From positions 2,232,001 through 2,296,000 of the forward strand of contig NZ_BIFS01000001.1 in the NCBI RefSeq assembly GCF_003967555.1: a stretch of DNA of 64,000 bases. The letters run 5' to 3'. The notes beneath the pieces are model-generated. The model was not told the origin of the DNA. It worked only from the letters and a program-made list of their open reading frames with translations, and did not search any database. Source of the stretch: Dictyobacter kobayashii. GTDB taxonomy: Bacteria > Chloroflexota > Ktedonobacteria > Ktedonobacterales > Ktedonobacteraceae. Each line of letters begins with the position of its first letter. Positions within the stretch are counted from its first letter, which is position 1. A program made the translations under genes and the position numbers. Positions 34,857 to 43,422 of this stretch are shown here, piece after piece.

Positions 34857-35747
34857 TTAGCCTTTGACGGCTCCGGCAGTTAACCCGGCAACGATACGCC
34901 GCTGGAATAGAAGCACCAGAATGACTAGCGGGATAGTAACGATAATAGCAGCAGCAGCGAGCTGGCCATAAGCAATCACATGCTCCGAATTGAAACGCGT
35001 GATGCCCACGGTGACGGGCTGCGCCTCCACATCACTGGTGAGGTTAAGGCCAAACAGGAAGTCGTTCCAGACAGCGATAAATGAAAGGATAGCAGCGGCA
35101 AAAACGCCGGGCGCCGTCAAGGGTACAATGATTTTCCACAGAGCATACAAACGTGAAGCGCCATCTACCCGCGCAGCTTCTTCCAGATCAGGTGGCAGAT
35201 CCTTGAAAAAGGAGGTCAGAAACCAGATGGTTAATGGCAGTGTCAGCACCAGGTCAGGTATGATCAGGGCGGGATAGGTGTTATAAATATAAATTGGTCC
35301 TGAGAAGAGCACAAAAAGGGGACCAATCATGGCGATAAAAGGAAACATATTGACAGATAGCACGGCAGCGAGTACTGCTGACTGCCCGATGAACTTCATG
35401 CGGGCCAGGGCATAGGCACAGAATATGCCGAAAATTAGGGCCAGCACTGTGGTAACCGTGGCGATAATGGCACTATTGCGCAGTGTGGGCAGGAAAAACG
35501 CCGAATTAAAGACATCGACATAATTACTGAGCACAAACGAATGCGGCAGCAGCGTTGGAGGTGAGGCGTTGATCTCAATTGCATTCTTGATGGATGTAAT
35601 AAAGGTCCAGTACAGGGGCAGCAAGGCCACCAATACGATCAATACAACCGAGACATAGCGCATAAGCTGTCCCCATGGCCAGCGCGTGTGCTGAGAACGC
35701 TGCTGATAGGTAGTAACCGGTAACGGGATTTGTGGCTGGAGAGCCAT
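34857..35747 (-). CDS. Carbohydrate ABC transporter permease, MalG type (second operon)
   Basis: A 296-residue CUT1 permease with six spans. EAA loop: LPPDLEEAARVDGASRLYAL, around residue 195. The C-terminus FQRRIVAGLTAGAVKG is typical of MalG-like proteins. I start it at ATG 35745-35747 (MALQPQIPLP) because GGAGGAG lies about seven bases upstream; an in-frame ATG 18 bases earlier lacks a site. It is the third gene of the second sugar operon, after a MalF-type permease and a binding protein. No ATPase gene is present, as in the first operon. Confidence 0.92.
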   Translation of the reverse strand: MALQPQIPLPVTTYQQRSQHTRWPWGQLMRYVSVVLIVLVALLPLYWTFITSIKNAIEINASPPTLLPHSFVLSNYVDVFNSAFFLPTLRNSAIIATVTTVLALIFGIFCAYALARMKFIGQSAVLAAVLSVNMFPFIAMIGPLFVLFSGPIYIYNTYPALIIPDLVLTLPLTIWFLTSFFKDLPPDLEEAARVDGASRLYALWKIIVPLTAPGVFAAAILSFIAVWNDFLFGLNLTSDVEAQPVTVGITRFNSEHVIAYGQLAAAAIIVTIPLVILVLLFQRRIVAGLTAGAVKG

Positions 35748-35806
35748 AGCTATCTCCTCCTTCACATATTGGAGACATATGTAGACATGTGTGTAAAATA
35801 GGGACC

Positions 35807-36742
35807 CTAATCTTGCTTGAGGACATCGCTCATCATAGATACAAAAATCAGGCTGATCAGAATTCCCAGCAAAAAGACGACGACCGCAGCGGCGACACCG
35901 GGCGCAAAGTCTCCTGGTGTGCCGGCAAACATTTTAAAGTTGGCATAAGAGGCAAGCGATGGCACAGCCCGCAGGCCAAAGACATAAAATAGATCGAAGG
36001 CACGAATAGCATCCAGTGAACGGAAAAGTAAAGCGATCAATAAAGGTCGCTTAAGCAGAGGCAGCGTGATCATAGTGAAGCGTTGCCAGCGCGTGGTACC
36101 ATCAACGTTGGCCGCCTCATACATCTCATTGGGAATTACTTGCAGGCCAGCCAGAATTAACAGGGCCATAAAGGGGGTCGTCTTCCAGACATCGGTAATG
36201 ACGGCGGCAGTGATTACACCGGCCTGCGAGCCAATCAATGTACTACCAGGTCCTAGCAGGTGGATCAGTTGTAAGAGATAGGTGATGACGCCCGTTTGAT
36301 CGTTATACATCAACAACCACATCTGGGCCGAGACGACCGTAGGAAAGGCCCAGGGGACCAGGATAGCGGTACGCACCAGGCCCCGACCGCTGAAGGTCTG
36401 GTTGATTAAGAGCGCAATGCCCAGACCAAAAAGCGTCTCAAGAGCCACACTACAGACGGAGAAGATGAGCGTGGTACCCAGCGCCATTTGAAAGACGGGA
36501 TCGGTGAAGACCTGGATATAGTTCCGCAAACCGACAAAAGCAGGACTGGGATTAAATGGATTATCCAACAAACTGATGCGCAGCGAATCCAGCATGGGAT
36601 AAATCGCAATCACCGCAATCACTAATACCGTTGGTAATACCAGCAAATAGGGGGTTAACCCACCCTTCATAGTCAGGCGCTCACTCAAGCCTGGTTGCGC
36701 TGGTGGTGTATTATCCGTCCGTTCAGCCACCGGTATGGCCAT
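35807..36742 (-). CDS. Carbohydrate ABC transporter permease, MalF type (second operon)
   Basis: A 311-residue permease with six spans beginning TPYLLVLPTVLVIAVIAIYPML. The EAA loop reads IPNEMYEAANVDGTTRWQRF near residue 212. The sequence differs clearly from the MalF-type protein of the first operon, so the two operons are not recent copies. It lies 38 bases downstream of the binding-protein gene and 59 bases before the MalG-type gene. Confidence 0.92.
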   Translation of the reverse strand: MAIPVAERTDNTPPAQPGLSERLTMKGGLTPYLLVLPTVLVIAVIAIYPMLDSLRISLLDNPFNPSPAFVGLRNYIQVFTDPVFQMALGTTLIFSVCSVALETLFGLGIALLINQTFSGRGLVRTAILVPWAFPTVVSAQMWLLMYNDQTGVITYLLQLIHLLGPGSTLIGSQAGVITAAVITDVWKTTPFMALLILAGLQVIPNEMYEAANVDGTTRWQRFTMITLPLLKRPLLIALLFRSLDAIRAFDLFYVFGLRAVPSLASYANFKMFAGTPGDFAPGVAAAVVVFLLGILISLIFVSMMSDVLKQD

Positions 36743-36780
36743 AGCATAATCCCTTCTGGCATCCGCGCAAATAACGGATG

Positions 36781-38136
36781 CTATGCAGAGGTAACGATCT
36801 GCTTCAGATCGGCCTCTAAGCCCTTGAGAGCCTCAGCTGGATTGACCTGCTTTTTCAAGGCCTGGTAGACATGGCGCTGAATAGCGTCAGAGACATCAGT
36901 ATATTTTGGTGAGACCGGTCGCGGCAGCGCCGCCTGCAAGATCGGCTTGAGCTTGCCAAAGAGAGGATTTTTCTTGAGCACGTCGGCATCATCGTATGTG
37001 CTCAACCTCGTAACAGCCAGCCCGGCCTCACTAGCGGTCTGCTTCTGAGCGGCCGGTTGCAATAAATACTTGATAAACTGCCAGGACTGCTCAAAACGGG
37101 AGGAATAGGCGTTGATCGCCAGGTTCCAGCCGCCAATGGCCGAGTGTCCGGTGATCGAGTTACCACCATAAGGCATCGAGTGGACATCAAACTTCTTCGC
37201 CACCTTTGACTGGGAGGGATCTCGACCGAGCGTATAGGCATAGGGCCAGTTGCGCATAAAGGCGGCATCGCCATTCTGCCAGACCTGGCGCGAAGGGTCC
37301 TCCAGATAGGTCGTTACAGCAGTAGGTGAAATGGTACCAACCCAGCTCACCATCTTCTCCAATGCGGCCCGCGCCTCGGGAGAATTAACGGTAACTTTCT
37401 TAGGATCGCTGGCATCCAGAATGGAACCGCCATAACCATAGACTACTTCACAAAAATTGCAGACCAGGCCTTCATATTGAGCTCCTTGCCAGACATAACC
37501 ATATTTGACCTTGCCCTGTGTCGAGCGGGCAGCGACCGTCAAATCATCCCAACTTCTGGGTGGCGTAGAGATCAGGTCTGTACGATAGTAGAGTAAACCG
37601 ACATCGGTCCTAAACGGGGCTGCCCAGATCTTTCCATTAAAGGTACAGCCTTGAATGGGTCCAGGCAGATACTTTGAGCGCTCGCTGGCTGGCCACTGGC
37701 TATCGGTGATCGGCCTGGTCCACTGGCTAGCCGCGAATTGCGCCGGATAGACAATATCAATCGACATCACATCAATGCTGCTATTGCGTGCGCGCAGCAT
37801 ATTGGTATATTTGGACAGCATGTCATCCGTACTGGAAGGGCCCTGATTCCAGGTCACGTGAATCCCCTGCTGCTGGCCAATGGATTTATTAAAGGTATCG
37901 GTCAACTTCTGGTAGGTCATGGTAGAATCTTGTTCACTCTGCCAGACAATATTGGTGGCAGCCCCATTGCCTTTTGAACTATCGCTGGAACCTCCACAGG
38001 CCTCCAACAAAGAGACGGCGACACTACCACTCAGGCCTGCAGCCATAGCACGCTCAAGAAAAGTACGACGCGTCATGCGTCCCGAACGGATACTAGTAAC
38101 GATGGTATCTAAAGCTTCGCGCTGTTCAGGTATCAT
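36781..38136 (-). CDS. Sugar ABC transporter substrate-binding lipoprotein (second operon)
   Basis: A 451-residue family 1 solute-binding protein. The N-terminus contains MTRRTFLERAMAAGLSGSVAVSLLEACGG: a twin-arginine motif, hydrophobic core and a Leu-Glu-Ala-Cys lipobox, so a Tat-exported lipoprotein. Family segments include IWAAPFRTDVGLLYYRTDLI, KYGYVWQGAQYEGLVCNF and GGWNLAINAYSSRFEQSWQFIKYL. This last pattern is typical of trehalose/maltose (ThuE/LpqY-like) binding proteins, but the sugar is not certain. First gene of the operon. Confidence 0.92.
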   Translation of the reverse strand: MIPEQREALDTIVTSIRSGRMTRRTFLERAMAAGLSGSVAVSLLEACGGSSDSSKGNGAATNIVWQSEQDSTMTYQKLTDTFNKSIGQQQGIHVTWNQGPSSTDDMLSKYTNMLRARNSSIDVMSIDIVYPAQFAASQWTRPITDSQWPASERSKYLPGPIQGCTFNGKIWAAPFRTDVGLLYYRTDLISTPPRSWDDLTVAARSTQGKVKYGYVWQGAQYEGLVCNFCEVVYGYGGSILDASDPKKVTVNSPEARAALEKMVSWVGTISPTAVTTYLEDPSRQVWQNGDAAFMRNWPYAYTLGRDPSQSKVAKKFDVHSMPYGGNSITGHSAIGGWNLAINAYSSRFEQSWQFIKYLLQPAAQKQTASEAGLAVTRLSTYDDADVLKKNPLFGKLKPILQAALPRPVSPKYTDVSDAIQRHVYQALKKQVNPAEALKGLEADLKQIVTSA

Positions 38137-38212
38137 GCAGTGTCCTCCTTTTAATGGACGCTATTTCTTTATAGTATAAACCTTTAAGTGAAGATACTTA
38201 TTTAGCCGAACT

Positions 38213-38274
38213 GTTTTCTACTGTGATGGGAAAAATATGCTTCGAAATACATTTTCCCCACCACAGTAGAAAAC
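38213..38274. repeat. Large inverted repeat in a divergent promoter region
   Basis: Arms of 24 bases (38213-38236 and 38251-38274) differ at two positions; the loop of 14 bases contains TTCGAA. It lies between the sugar operon promoter and the divergent DUF4129 gene, so it is not a terminator of either. It may be an operator or a small palindromic repeat. Confidence 0.65.
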
Positions 38275-38417
38275 TTTGTTGAAGGCCGAAGGCAAGAAAA
38301 CACATGTACAGGCTGCATTGACAATAGTTTATGGGAAGCTTACAATTTAGCCAGCAAACGCGACGCATAAACCAGCATTACCCGGAAGCCGCTAGCTTGC
38401 AAGGGAAAGGTTCTGAA

Positions 38418-39467
38418 ATGGATAGCATGCCACTGGTGCCGCACAATGATCCGGAGACCGAAGAGGAGACGCACAATCCTGTTCCTCCCCGGAGCCTGGC
38501 CGATATAATGAGTTGGGGTGAACAACTGCTACCAATCGCTTATGCAACCTTAGAGGCTTGCTGGATAGCAGCCGTGCTAATAGGCCTGGCGCGCCTCCAT
38601 TTTTTCGCACTGACTCAACCCTTTGCGCCCCTCTGGGCGCCGTTTCTATTAATGATAGTTTCGGCCTGGTGTGCTTTAATCCTTCCAGATCAAGTATTGC
38701 GCAACAACGACGAACGCACAGCACGCACCCATAGTGGCAATCTAGCATTTCTATTTCAAGGTATTAGCGTCCTCTGTGTGGTCTGGGGCACCATCTATGC
38801 TGGCGGCGCGGCACTATGGAATCCAGCCTGGTTGATGAGTTTATTATCCGATTTCTTACTCTTCAACCAGACAGCATTTGCTGTTGTTGGTCTGATCTTA
38901 CTCTCATATGCAATTTGTTATCGTGGCATAAAAATCGCGCGCTACACACTGGAGCCCAGCGAGACGATGCGCGGCATTATTCTGGGCAGTGTCATCTTTC
39001 TGGGTGTGTGTCTGCTACCCAATACATCTTCTCCATATGAACAGATCTACCTGCTCCTTTTAATACTAATCTTCTTCTCCTTCGCGCTCCTAACCAGAGC
39101 CTTATCCCATGCTATTTTTGTGCGCCAGGAACACCTGACAGGATTGCAGGGCAGCAAATTTACCCAGGATCGCTTGATCCTCTACGCGGTAGGCATGGTC
39201 TGTTTGTTTATGGCCATCATTGGCTTAATACTGGGAATTACGATCAATCCGACCCTACTAGCGGCTGTGCAACAATTTCTTTCTCCAGCCGGTAAGGTTT
39301 ATGATGGAGCGGTCTACATCATTGCCTGGATCATGGCATTCTTAGTCTCATGGATTCCACTGGACCCCCATATGAAACTTACCATGCCAACCATACATCG
39401 TATACCGCCCTCCAAACCCCAAGCAAAAAAGCGGCCGCCCAATTTCCTCCGGTTGTACAATCAATAG
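38418..39467 (+). CDS. Polytopic membrane protein, N-terminal part of a DUF4129 protein
   Basis: About 349 residues with eight to nine membrane spans starting near LLPIAYATLEACWIAAVLIGLA. Start ATG 38418 (MDSMPLVPHNDPE) has AAGGGAAAGG seven bases upstream; the frame is open further back without a site. The frame ends at 39465-39467, shortly after the last span, in a low-value sequence PNFLRLYNQ. The next gene in frame -1 continues with another span and a DUF4129 domain, which in this family is normally fused to such a membrane region. At 39425-39431 the bases read gcA AAA AAG in this frame, a dnaX-type slippery heptamer that leads exactly into the next frame. A missing A is the rival explanation. 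Confidence 0.75.
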   Translation: MDSMPLVPHNDPETEEETHNPVPPRSLADIMSWGEQLLPIAYATLEACWIAAVLIGLARLHFFALTQPFAPLWAPFLLMIVSAWCALILPDQVLRNNDERTARTHSGNLAFLFQGISVLCVVWGTIYAGGAALWNPAWLMSLLSDFLLFNQTAFAVVGLILLSYAICYRGIKIARYTLEPSETMRGIILGSVIFLGVCLLPNTSSPYEQIYLLLLILIFFSFALLTRALSHAIFVRQEHLTGLQGSKFTQDRLILYAVGMVCLFMAIIGLILGITINPTLLAAVQQFLSPAGKVYDGAVYIIAWIMAFLVSWIPLDPHMKLTMPTIHRIPPSKPQAKKRPPNFLRLYNQ

Positions 39468-39979
39468 CGGGCATAATCTTCATTGTCTTGCTGATCGCGC
39501 TCATCATCACTTTCATCACCGTCATCGTGATATTGCTACGTAAACGGAAGATTGCCAGGCGCTCATTGGATATACACGAGAGCCTGTGGTCCTGGGAACT
39601 TTTCTGGCTACAGCTTAAAACCCTGCTGCTGCAATTCTGGCAACGTTTTAGCCGTCAGAAAGACGAGCAGCCAGTGCAGCTAGAGGAACGTATGGAAGAG
39701 GAAGAGGAGCCCATTATGCGCGATGTGCGCGCGATCTATCGCGCCTTCCTACAATGGGCGGCCAGTCGAGGTTATCGGCGACAGCACGCGGAGACGCCAC
39801 AGGAGCTTAAACAGCGGCTTATCCCACCTTTGCCAGCCTTTGAGCCAGAGATACAAACGGTGACCGAGATATACACGTCAGCGCGCTACAGCCATGTGCT
39901 GCCCGATGATGCAGAGATAGCCAGGATGCACCAAAGCTGGCTCGCGCTACAGCGGAAAAGCGCGGAGGGTAACCAATAG
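39350..39979 (+). CDS. DUF4129 C-terminal part (frame -1 continuation)
   Basis: This frame carries one membrane span (VVQSIAGIIFIVLLIALIIT), a charged cytosolic linker with EERMEEEEE, and the DUF4129 domain: RDVRAIYRAFLQWAASRGYRR, ETPQELKQRL, VTEIYTSARYSHVLPDD. That domain often ends transglutaminase-like membrane proteins. The first codons of this frame overlap the preceding gene and show no ribosome site, so separate translation is unlikely. A fusion of about 520 residues with the 38418 gene, through a -1 shift at 39425-39431 or a one-base error, is the natural product. It is followed by recF in convergent orientation, with 30 bases between stops. Confidence 0.75.
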   Translation: MDSTGPPYETYHANHTSYTALQTPSKKAAAQFPPVVQSIAGIIFIVLLIALIITFITVIVILLRKRKIARRSLDIHESLWSWELFWLQLKTLLLQFWQRFSRQKDEQPVQLEERMEEEEEPIMRDVRAIYRAFLQWAASRGYRRQHAETPQELKQRLIPPLPAFEPEIQTVTEIYTSARYSHVLPDDAEIARMHQSWLALQRKSAEGNQ

Positions 39980-40009
39980 CATAGGAAGGGCACTGCCCAC
40001 AGGGCGACC

Positions 40010-41203
40010 CTATTCATCACTGAGCAACTCACCCTTATTCACCCGGTAGCGATGTGAGCGCTGCACCAGGTCAGATGGAAAGCCTTCCAGATCCGTAGAG
40101 GTCAGCATTACCTGTTCATACTGAGCGACCTGGCAGAGTAGATATTCACGGCGCGAAGCATCCAGTTCGCTAAACACATCATCTAGCAATAAGATAGGTT
40201 GATCACCGGTGCTGGCGTGCATAAATGCCAGCTCCGCCAGTTTCGAAGCCAGGGCCGCCGTTCGCTGTTGCCCTCGTGAGCCATAGGATAACATATTTAC
40301 CCCATTGACCAGGAACTCCAGATCATCACGATGAGGACCGCGCAGGCAGACGCCCTGCAAAATCTCTTTTCTACGCGCCTCGCGCAGTTGTTCGCGATAA
40401 TGCTGTGGAGCCTCAGACAGGCCCCAGGTGGGCTCAACCCGAAATGAGGGACGATAGATAATCTGTAGTTGCTCACGTCCACCGCTAATCGCTTGCTGGA
40501 ATTGATTGGCCTGCTCATTCAAAGCATCGACCATACGCCTGCGCTCATAGATAATCTGATTGGCCAGCTGGGTCAATTGCTCATCCAGATAATTGAGCAT
40601 AGCGGGATCTTCTTGATTCTCACGAATACGTTTCAGGAGAGCCGAGCGCTGGGTCACAATTTTACGATATTTGACCAGCGCCACACTATAGCGTGGCTGC
40701 ACCTGGCACAATGCCCGATCCAGAAAACGCCGGCGCTCCTCGGGCCCACCATCCACCAGGTGCAAATCGGAAGGAGCAAATAGCACCACCTTCATCTGCC
40801 CAATCAGATCGATGGTCCGTTTTGGCACACCATTCACTTTATAGCGCTTCCGAGGCGCATGAGCGGGCAGTTCGATACTACGCTGGCTTACATTCACACC
40901 AGAAGCAGCGGCAAAAGTGGGAGGGGTAGGATCTACAATCAACACCTCAAGCTGAATACTATCCTCCTGGCGCTGGACCGTGCCATCCAGGCGTGCCACA
41001 TGATCGAGCGCCTCCCAGTTCACCACCTCACGATCGCTAGAGGCATGAAAAGAGGTTGCAGTCGCCAGCATGCTCACCGCTTCAAGCAGATTCGTCTTTC
41101 CCTGGGCATTATCTCCATGAAAGAGAAATAACCCCCGGCCCAATGGCAATTCTAATTCTTTGTAATTCCGAAAATCCGATAATGAGAGGCGAGAAAGATA
41201 CAT
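40010..41203 (-). CDS. recF: DNA replication and repair protein RecF
   Basis: A 397-residue SMC-like ATPase. It starts MYLSRLSLSDFRNYKELELPLG, has Walker A FHGDNAQGKTNLLEA, the signature-region YGSRGQQRTAALASKLAEL, and Walker B PILLLDDVFSELDASRREYLL. RecF loads RecA with RecOR at single-strand gaps. It is slightly longer than E. coli RecF. It sits 104 bases downstream of dnaN in the same direction, the classical gene order, but dnaA and gyrB are not adjacent in this window. Confidence 0.95.
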   Translation of the reverse strand: MYLSRLSLSDFRNYKELELPLGRGLFLFHGDNAQGKTNLLEAVSMLATATSFHASSDREVVNWEALDHVARLDGTVQRQEDSIQLEVLIVDPTPPTFAAASGVNVSQRSIELPAHAPRKRYKVNGVPKRTIDLIGQMKVVLFAPSDLHLVDGGPEERRRFLDRALCQVQPRYSVALVKYRKIVTQRSALLKRIRENQEDPAMLNYLDEQLTQLANQIIYERRRMVDALNEQANQFQQAISGGREQLQIIYRPSFRVEPTWGLSEAPQHYREQLREARRKEILQGVCLRGPHRDDLEFLVNGVNMLSYGSRGQQRTAALASKLAELAFMHASTGDQPILLLDDVFSELDASRREYLLCQVAQYEQVMLTSTDLEGFPSDLVQRSHRYRVNKGELLSDE

Positions 41204-41307
41204 GCACCCATCCGTGGAGATCTACACTAGCAACATAAAAAGAACAGGGCGAGGACAACCTCGCCCTACTATTCCATTCTTATCAGAGCAGCAGATGTGG
41301 AAAAAGG

Positions 41308-42447
41308 TTAGCGATTTGTGCTCATTGGCATGATAACATAAATGTATTCAGCCGCGCTTACCGGCTTAACTACGCCAGGGCGTGCGGCCGAGGTCACTTC
41401 CAGCGCCACCTCAGGTGTATCCAGAATCCCCAGCACTTCACCCAGATATCTGACATTAAAAATGATCTCCTGGTCGGGACCATCTACAGCCGCATTGATA
41501 GTGGTGATATTGTTCCCAATATCTTCAGCGGTCGCTTCCAGCGTCAGAGAGCCAGCTCCAGCCTCATCACCCTGGCCGCTAGAAATCTTAATACGCGTAA
41601 TATTAGAGCTATCACGAGCAAATGGTGTCACTGTCTTGACAGCCGCCGCGAATTCTTTTGTCTCGACCACAGCGCGGGTCGTATGCTCCTTTGGAATAGC
41701 CGCCTTAATATTGGGGAAGGTCCCTTCGATCAAACGCGAGACCAGGTCGATATGCTCAGTATGGAAGAGCACCTGGCTACGATTAGGCGTCACGACCATC
41801 TGGACCGCACCATCGGAGGGCAGGATGCGCGCCAGCTCGCTCAATGTGCGGGCCGGGATCAGAATGCTATTATGGCTGGCCGTATGGCCAGGCAATGGGG
41901 CTACGCGCAAGGCCAGGCGGAAAGCATCGGCCGCCGCGAACGAGGTTTCCTCATTGGCCACCTCAACCAGGACACCTGTGAGCACAGGACGCGAATCATC
42001 ATCAGCCGCCGCAAAGACGACCTGTGAGATCATCTCTTTTAACAGGCCAGCCTCAAGGATAATAGGCTCCTCATCACCTTCTGCACTTGGGATGAGAGGA
42101 AACTCCGATGGATCCATTCCCTTGATATTTGCATTACTACCAGTGCTCTTCACATTCACATCATGAGACTCTTCAGCGACCGTTAACTCTACCTGACCCT
42201 GACGCAAGCTATTCACCAGATCAGTGAAGGTCTTGGCCGGAACCGTCGTTGAACCATCCTCTAAGACCTCTGCATCAATCAAGCAGTTAATGCCAATCTC
42301 CAGGTTTGTGGCCGACAACTTCAGGCGGCCCTGGTCGGTTGACAGTAAAATATTTGCCAGGATCGGGAGCGTACTCCGGCTTGAAACGGCATGGCTTACG
42401 ATAGAGAGGCCACGACTCAAATCCTGTTGCTTACATGTGATTTTCAC
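41308..42447 (-). CDS. dnaN: DNA polymerase III sliding clamp beta
   Basis: A 379-residue clamp with three tandem clamp folds. The start is GTG 42445-42447, giving VKITCKQQDLSRGLSIVSHAV, the usual DnaN beginning; GGAGG at 42458-42462 is ten bases upstream. Longer upstream reading (MYSTCAILAW) would be an atypical extension. Domain landmarks are LSTDQGRLKLSATNLEIGI, DSRPVLTGVLVEV, RTLSELARIL, and the C-terminal MPMSTN, close to the consensus MPMRL that lines the peptide pocket. It is followed by recF. Confidence 0.95.
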   Translation of the reverse strand: MKITCKQQDLSRGLSIVSHAVSSRSTLPILANILLSTDQGRLKLSATNLEIGINCLIDAEVLEDGSTTVPAKTFTDLVNSLRQGQVELTVAEESHDVNVKSTGSNANIKGMDPSEFPLIPSAEGDEEPIILEAGLLKEMISQVVFAAADDDSRPVLTGVLVEVANEETSFAAADAFRLALRVAPLPGHTASHNSILIPARTLSELARILPSDGAVQMVVTPNRSQVLFHTEHIDLVSRLIEGTFPNIKAAIPKEHTTRAVVETKEFAAAVKTVTPFARDSSNITRIKISSGQGDEAGAGSLTLEATAEDIGNNITTINAAVDGPDQEIIFNVRYLGEVLGILDTPEVALEVTSAARPGVVKPVSAAEYIYVIMPMSTNR

Positions 42448-42842
42448 GAAAGATTTCCTCCAGACACAACCAAAACGCAGATATTTCCACGCTAGTATAG
42501 CGCATGTTGAATACACTTGTAAACGCGAGTGTTACAGGTCTGATTGTCAGGTCTGTAACACGCTAGCTCACCAAAACAGCAGTATTTCGGTTCGCTGCTG
42601 CAAGCCAGTCATATCTATCGTACACATACCCCCGAAATGACACCTGACAGCCGATTGGAAAGTGCGTACTGATCGCGCAAAGGGGCAGACTAGTGATAAT
42701 CATAAAATTGACGAGATATAATACAAAGAACTGTCTTAAAGAGGCAGACGAACAAGCCGCCACCATAATCAAACAGCACAGAACATAGTCCTATTGATGC
42801 GAAAAACTAAGAACGAAACGTACACACACCGCCGTGTGGTGT

Positions 42843-43030
42843 TATAATACACTTATCTACGCAGGGAGGCCCATTCCTGTGCGTCCATCCTTCTATGGAC
42901 AAGGGCCACCGATTGAGAGGCTGAGATGGTGCCTCAAAATAACGAAGCAACCACAGCTGAAATGTAACGGCGAACGAGCGACGTTTACGATTGCTTTTAA
43001 TAGCGTGTTACTGAGAGATGAGGGGATGAT
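42843..43030 (+). ncRNA. Promoter and structured leader upstream of the response regulator-plsX pair
   Basis: TATAAT at 42843-42848 is a good -10 but the -35 is weak. The following 180 bases can fold: GGCCC (about 42868) with GGGCC (about 42902) enclosing GTCCAT..ATGGAC, then GAGGC..GCCTC at about 42915-42938. CTGAGA in the last loop resembles part of the TPP box, but the rest of that riboswitch is absent. I do not match it to a known class. Confidence 0.35.
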
Positions 43031-43035
43031 GACCC

Positions 43036-43422
43036 ATGGCAAAAAAGATCCTTATAATGGACGACGACCCGACAATCGCTGATTTACTCACAGAGGCATT
43101 GGCAGATGAAGGCTACGAGACCTTTATGACAACCCAGAGTCTGCGCTTCTATGACGCAGTTCGTGAGCACCAGCCAGATCTCGTCATGCTCGATCTGATG
43201 ATGCCATACCTGGATGGGCGCGATGAGCTAAAATTGATGACAATGGCAGTTGATCGTCAAATCCCGGTCATTGTGGTAACAGCCTTCCTGGGCGCAGGCA
43301 ATGAAGAGAAAGAATTTCGCGAAGCTGGCGTAGCTCATATTGTCTATAAGCCATTTGATCTGGATAAACTTGTTGAACTTGTTAAACAAACTATTGGAGA
43401 ACCTGGGGGAAGAAAAGCATGA
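43036..43422 (+). CDS. Single-domain response regulator
   Basis: A 128-residue receiver: acidic pair in ILIMDDDPTIADLL, phospho-acceptor Asp in LVMLDLMMPYLDGRD, switch Thr in VVTAFLG, and Lys in VYKPFDLDKLV. No output domain. Its stop overlaps the plsX start (ATGA, 43419-43422), so the two are translationally coupled. Pairing a receiver with a phospholipid synthesis enzyme is unusual, and a link between signalling and membrane synthesis can be proposed but not shown. Confidence 0.88.
   Translation: MAKKILIMDDDPTIADLLTEALADEGYETFMTTQSLRFYDAVREHQPDLVMLDLMMPYLDGRDELKLMTMAVDRQIPVIVVTAFLGAGNEEKEFREAGVAHIVYKPFDLDKLVELVKQTIGEPGGRKA

Noticed and set aside
41342..42166. 274-codon open frame antisense to dnaN
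   Set aside because: It mirrors dnaN codon structure; it has no start signal and no recognisable domain.
42448..42842. Possible oriC upstream of dnaN
   Set aside because: No DnaA boxes are visible in this gap and dnaA is not adjacent.
42900..42960. CTGAGA near GGTGC, possible TPP riboswitch
   Set aside because: The second conserved TPP segment is absent and no thiamine gene is nearby.
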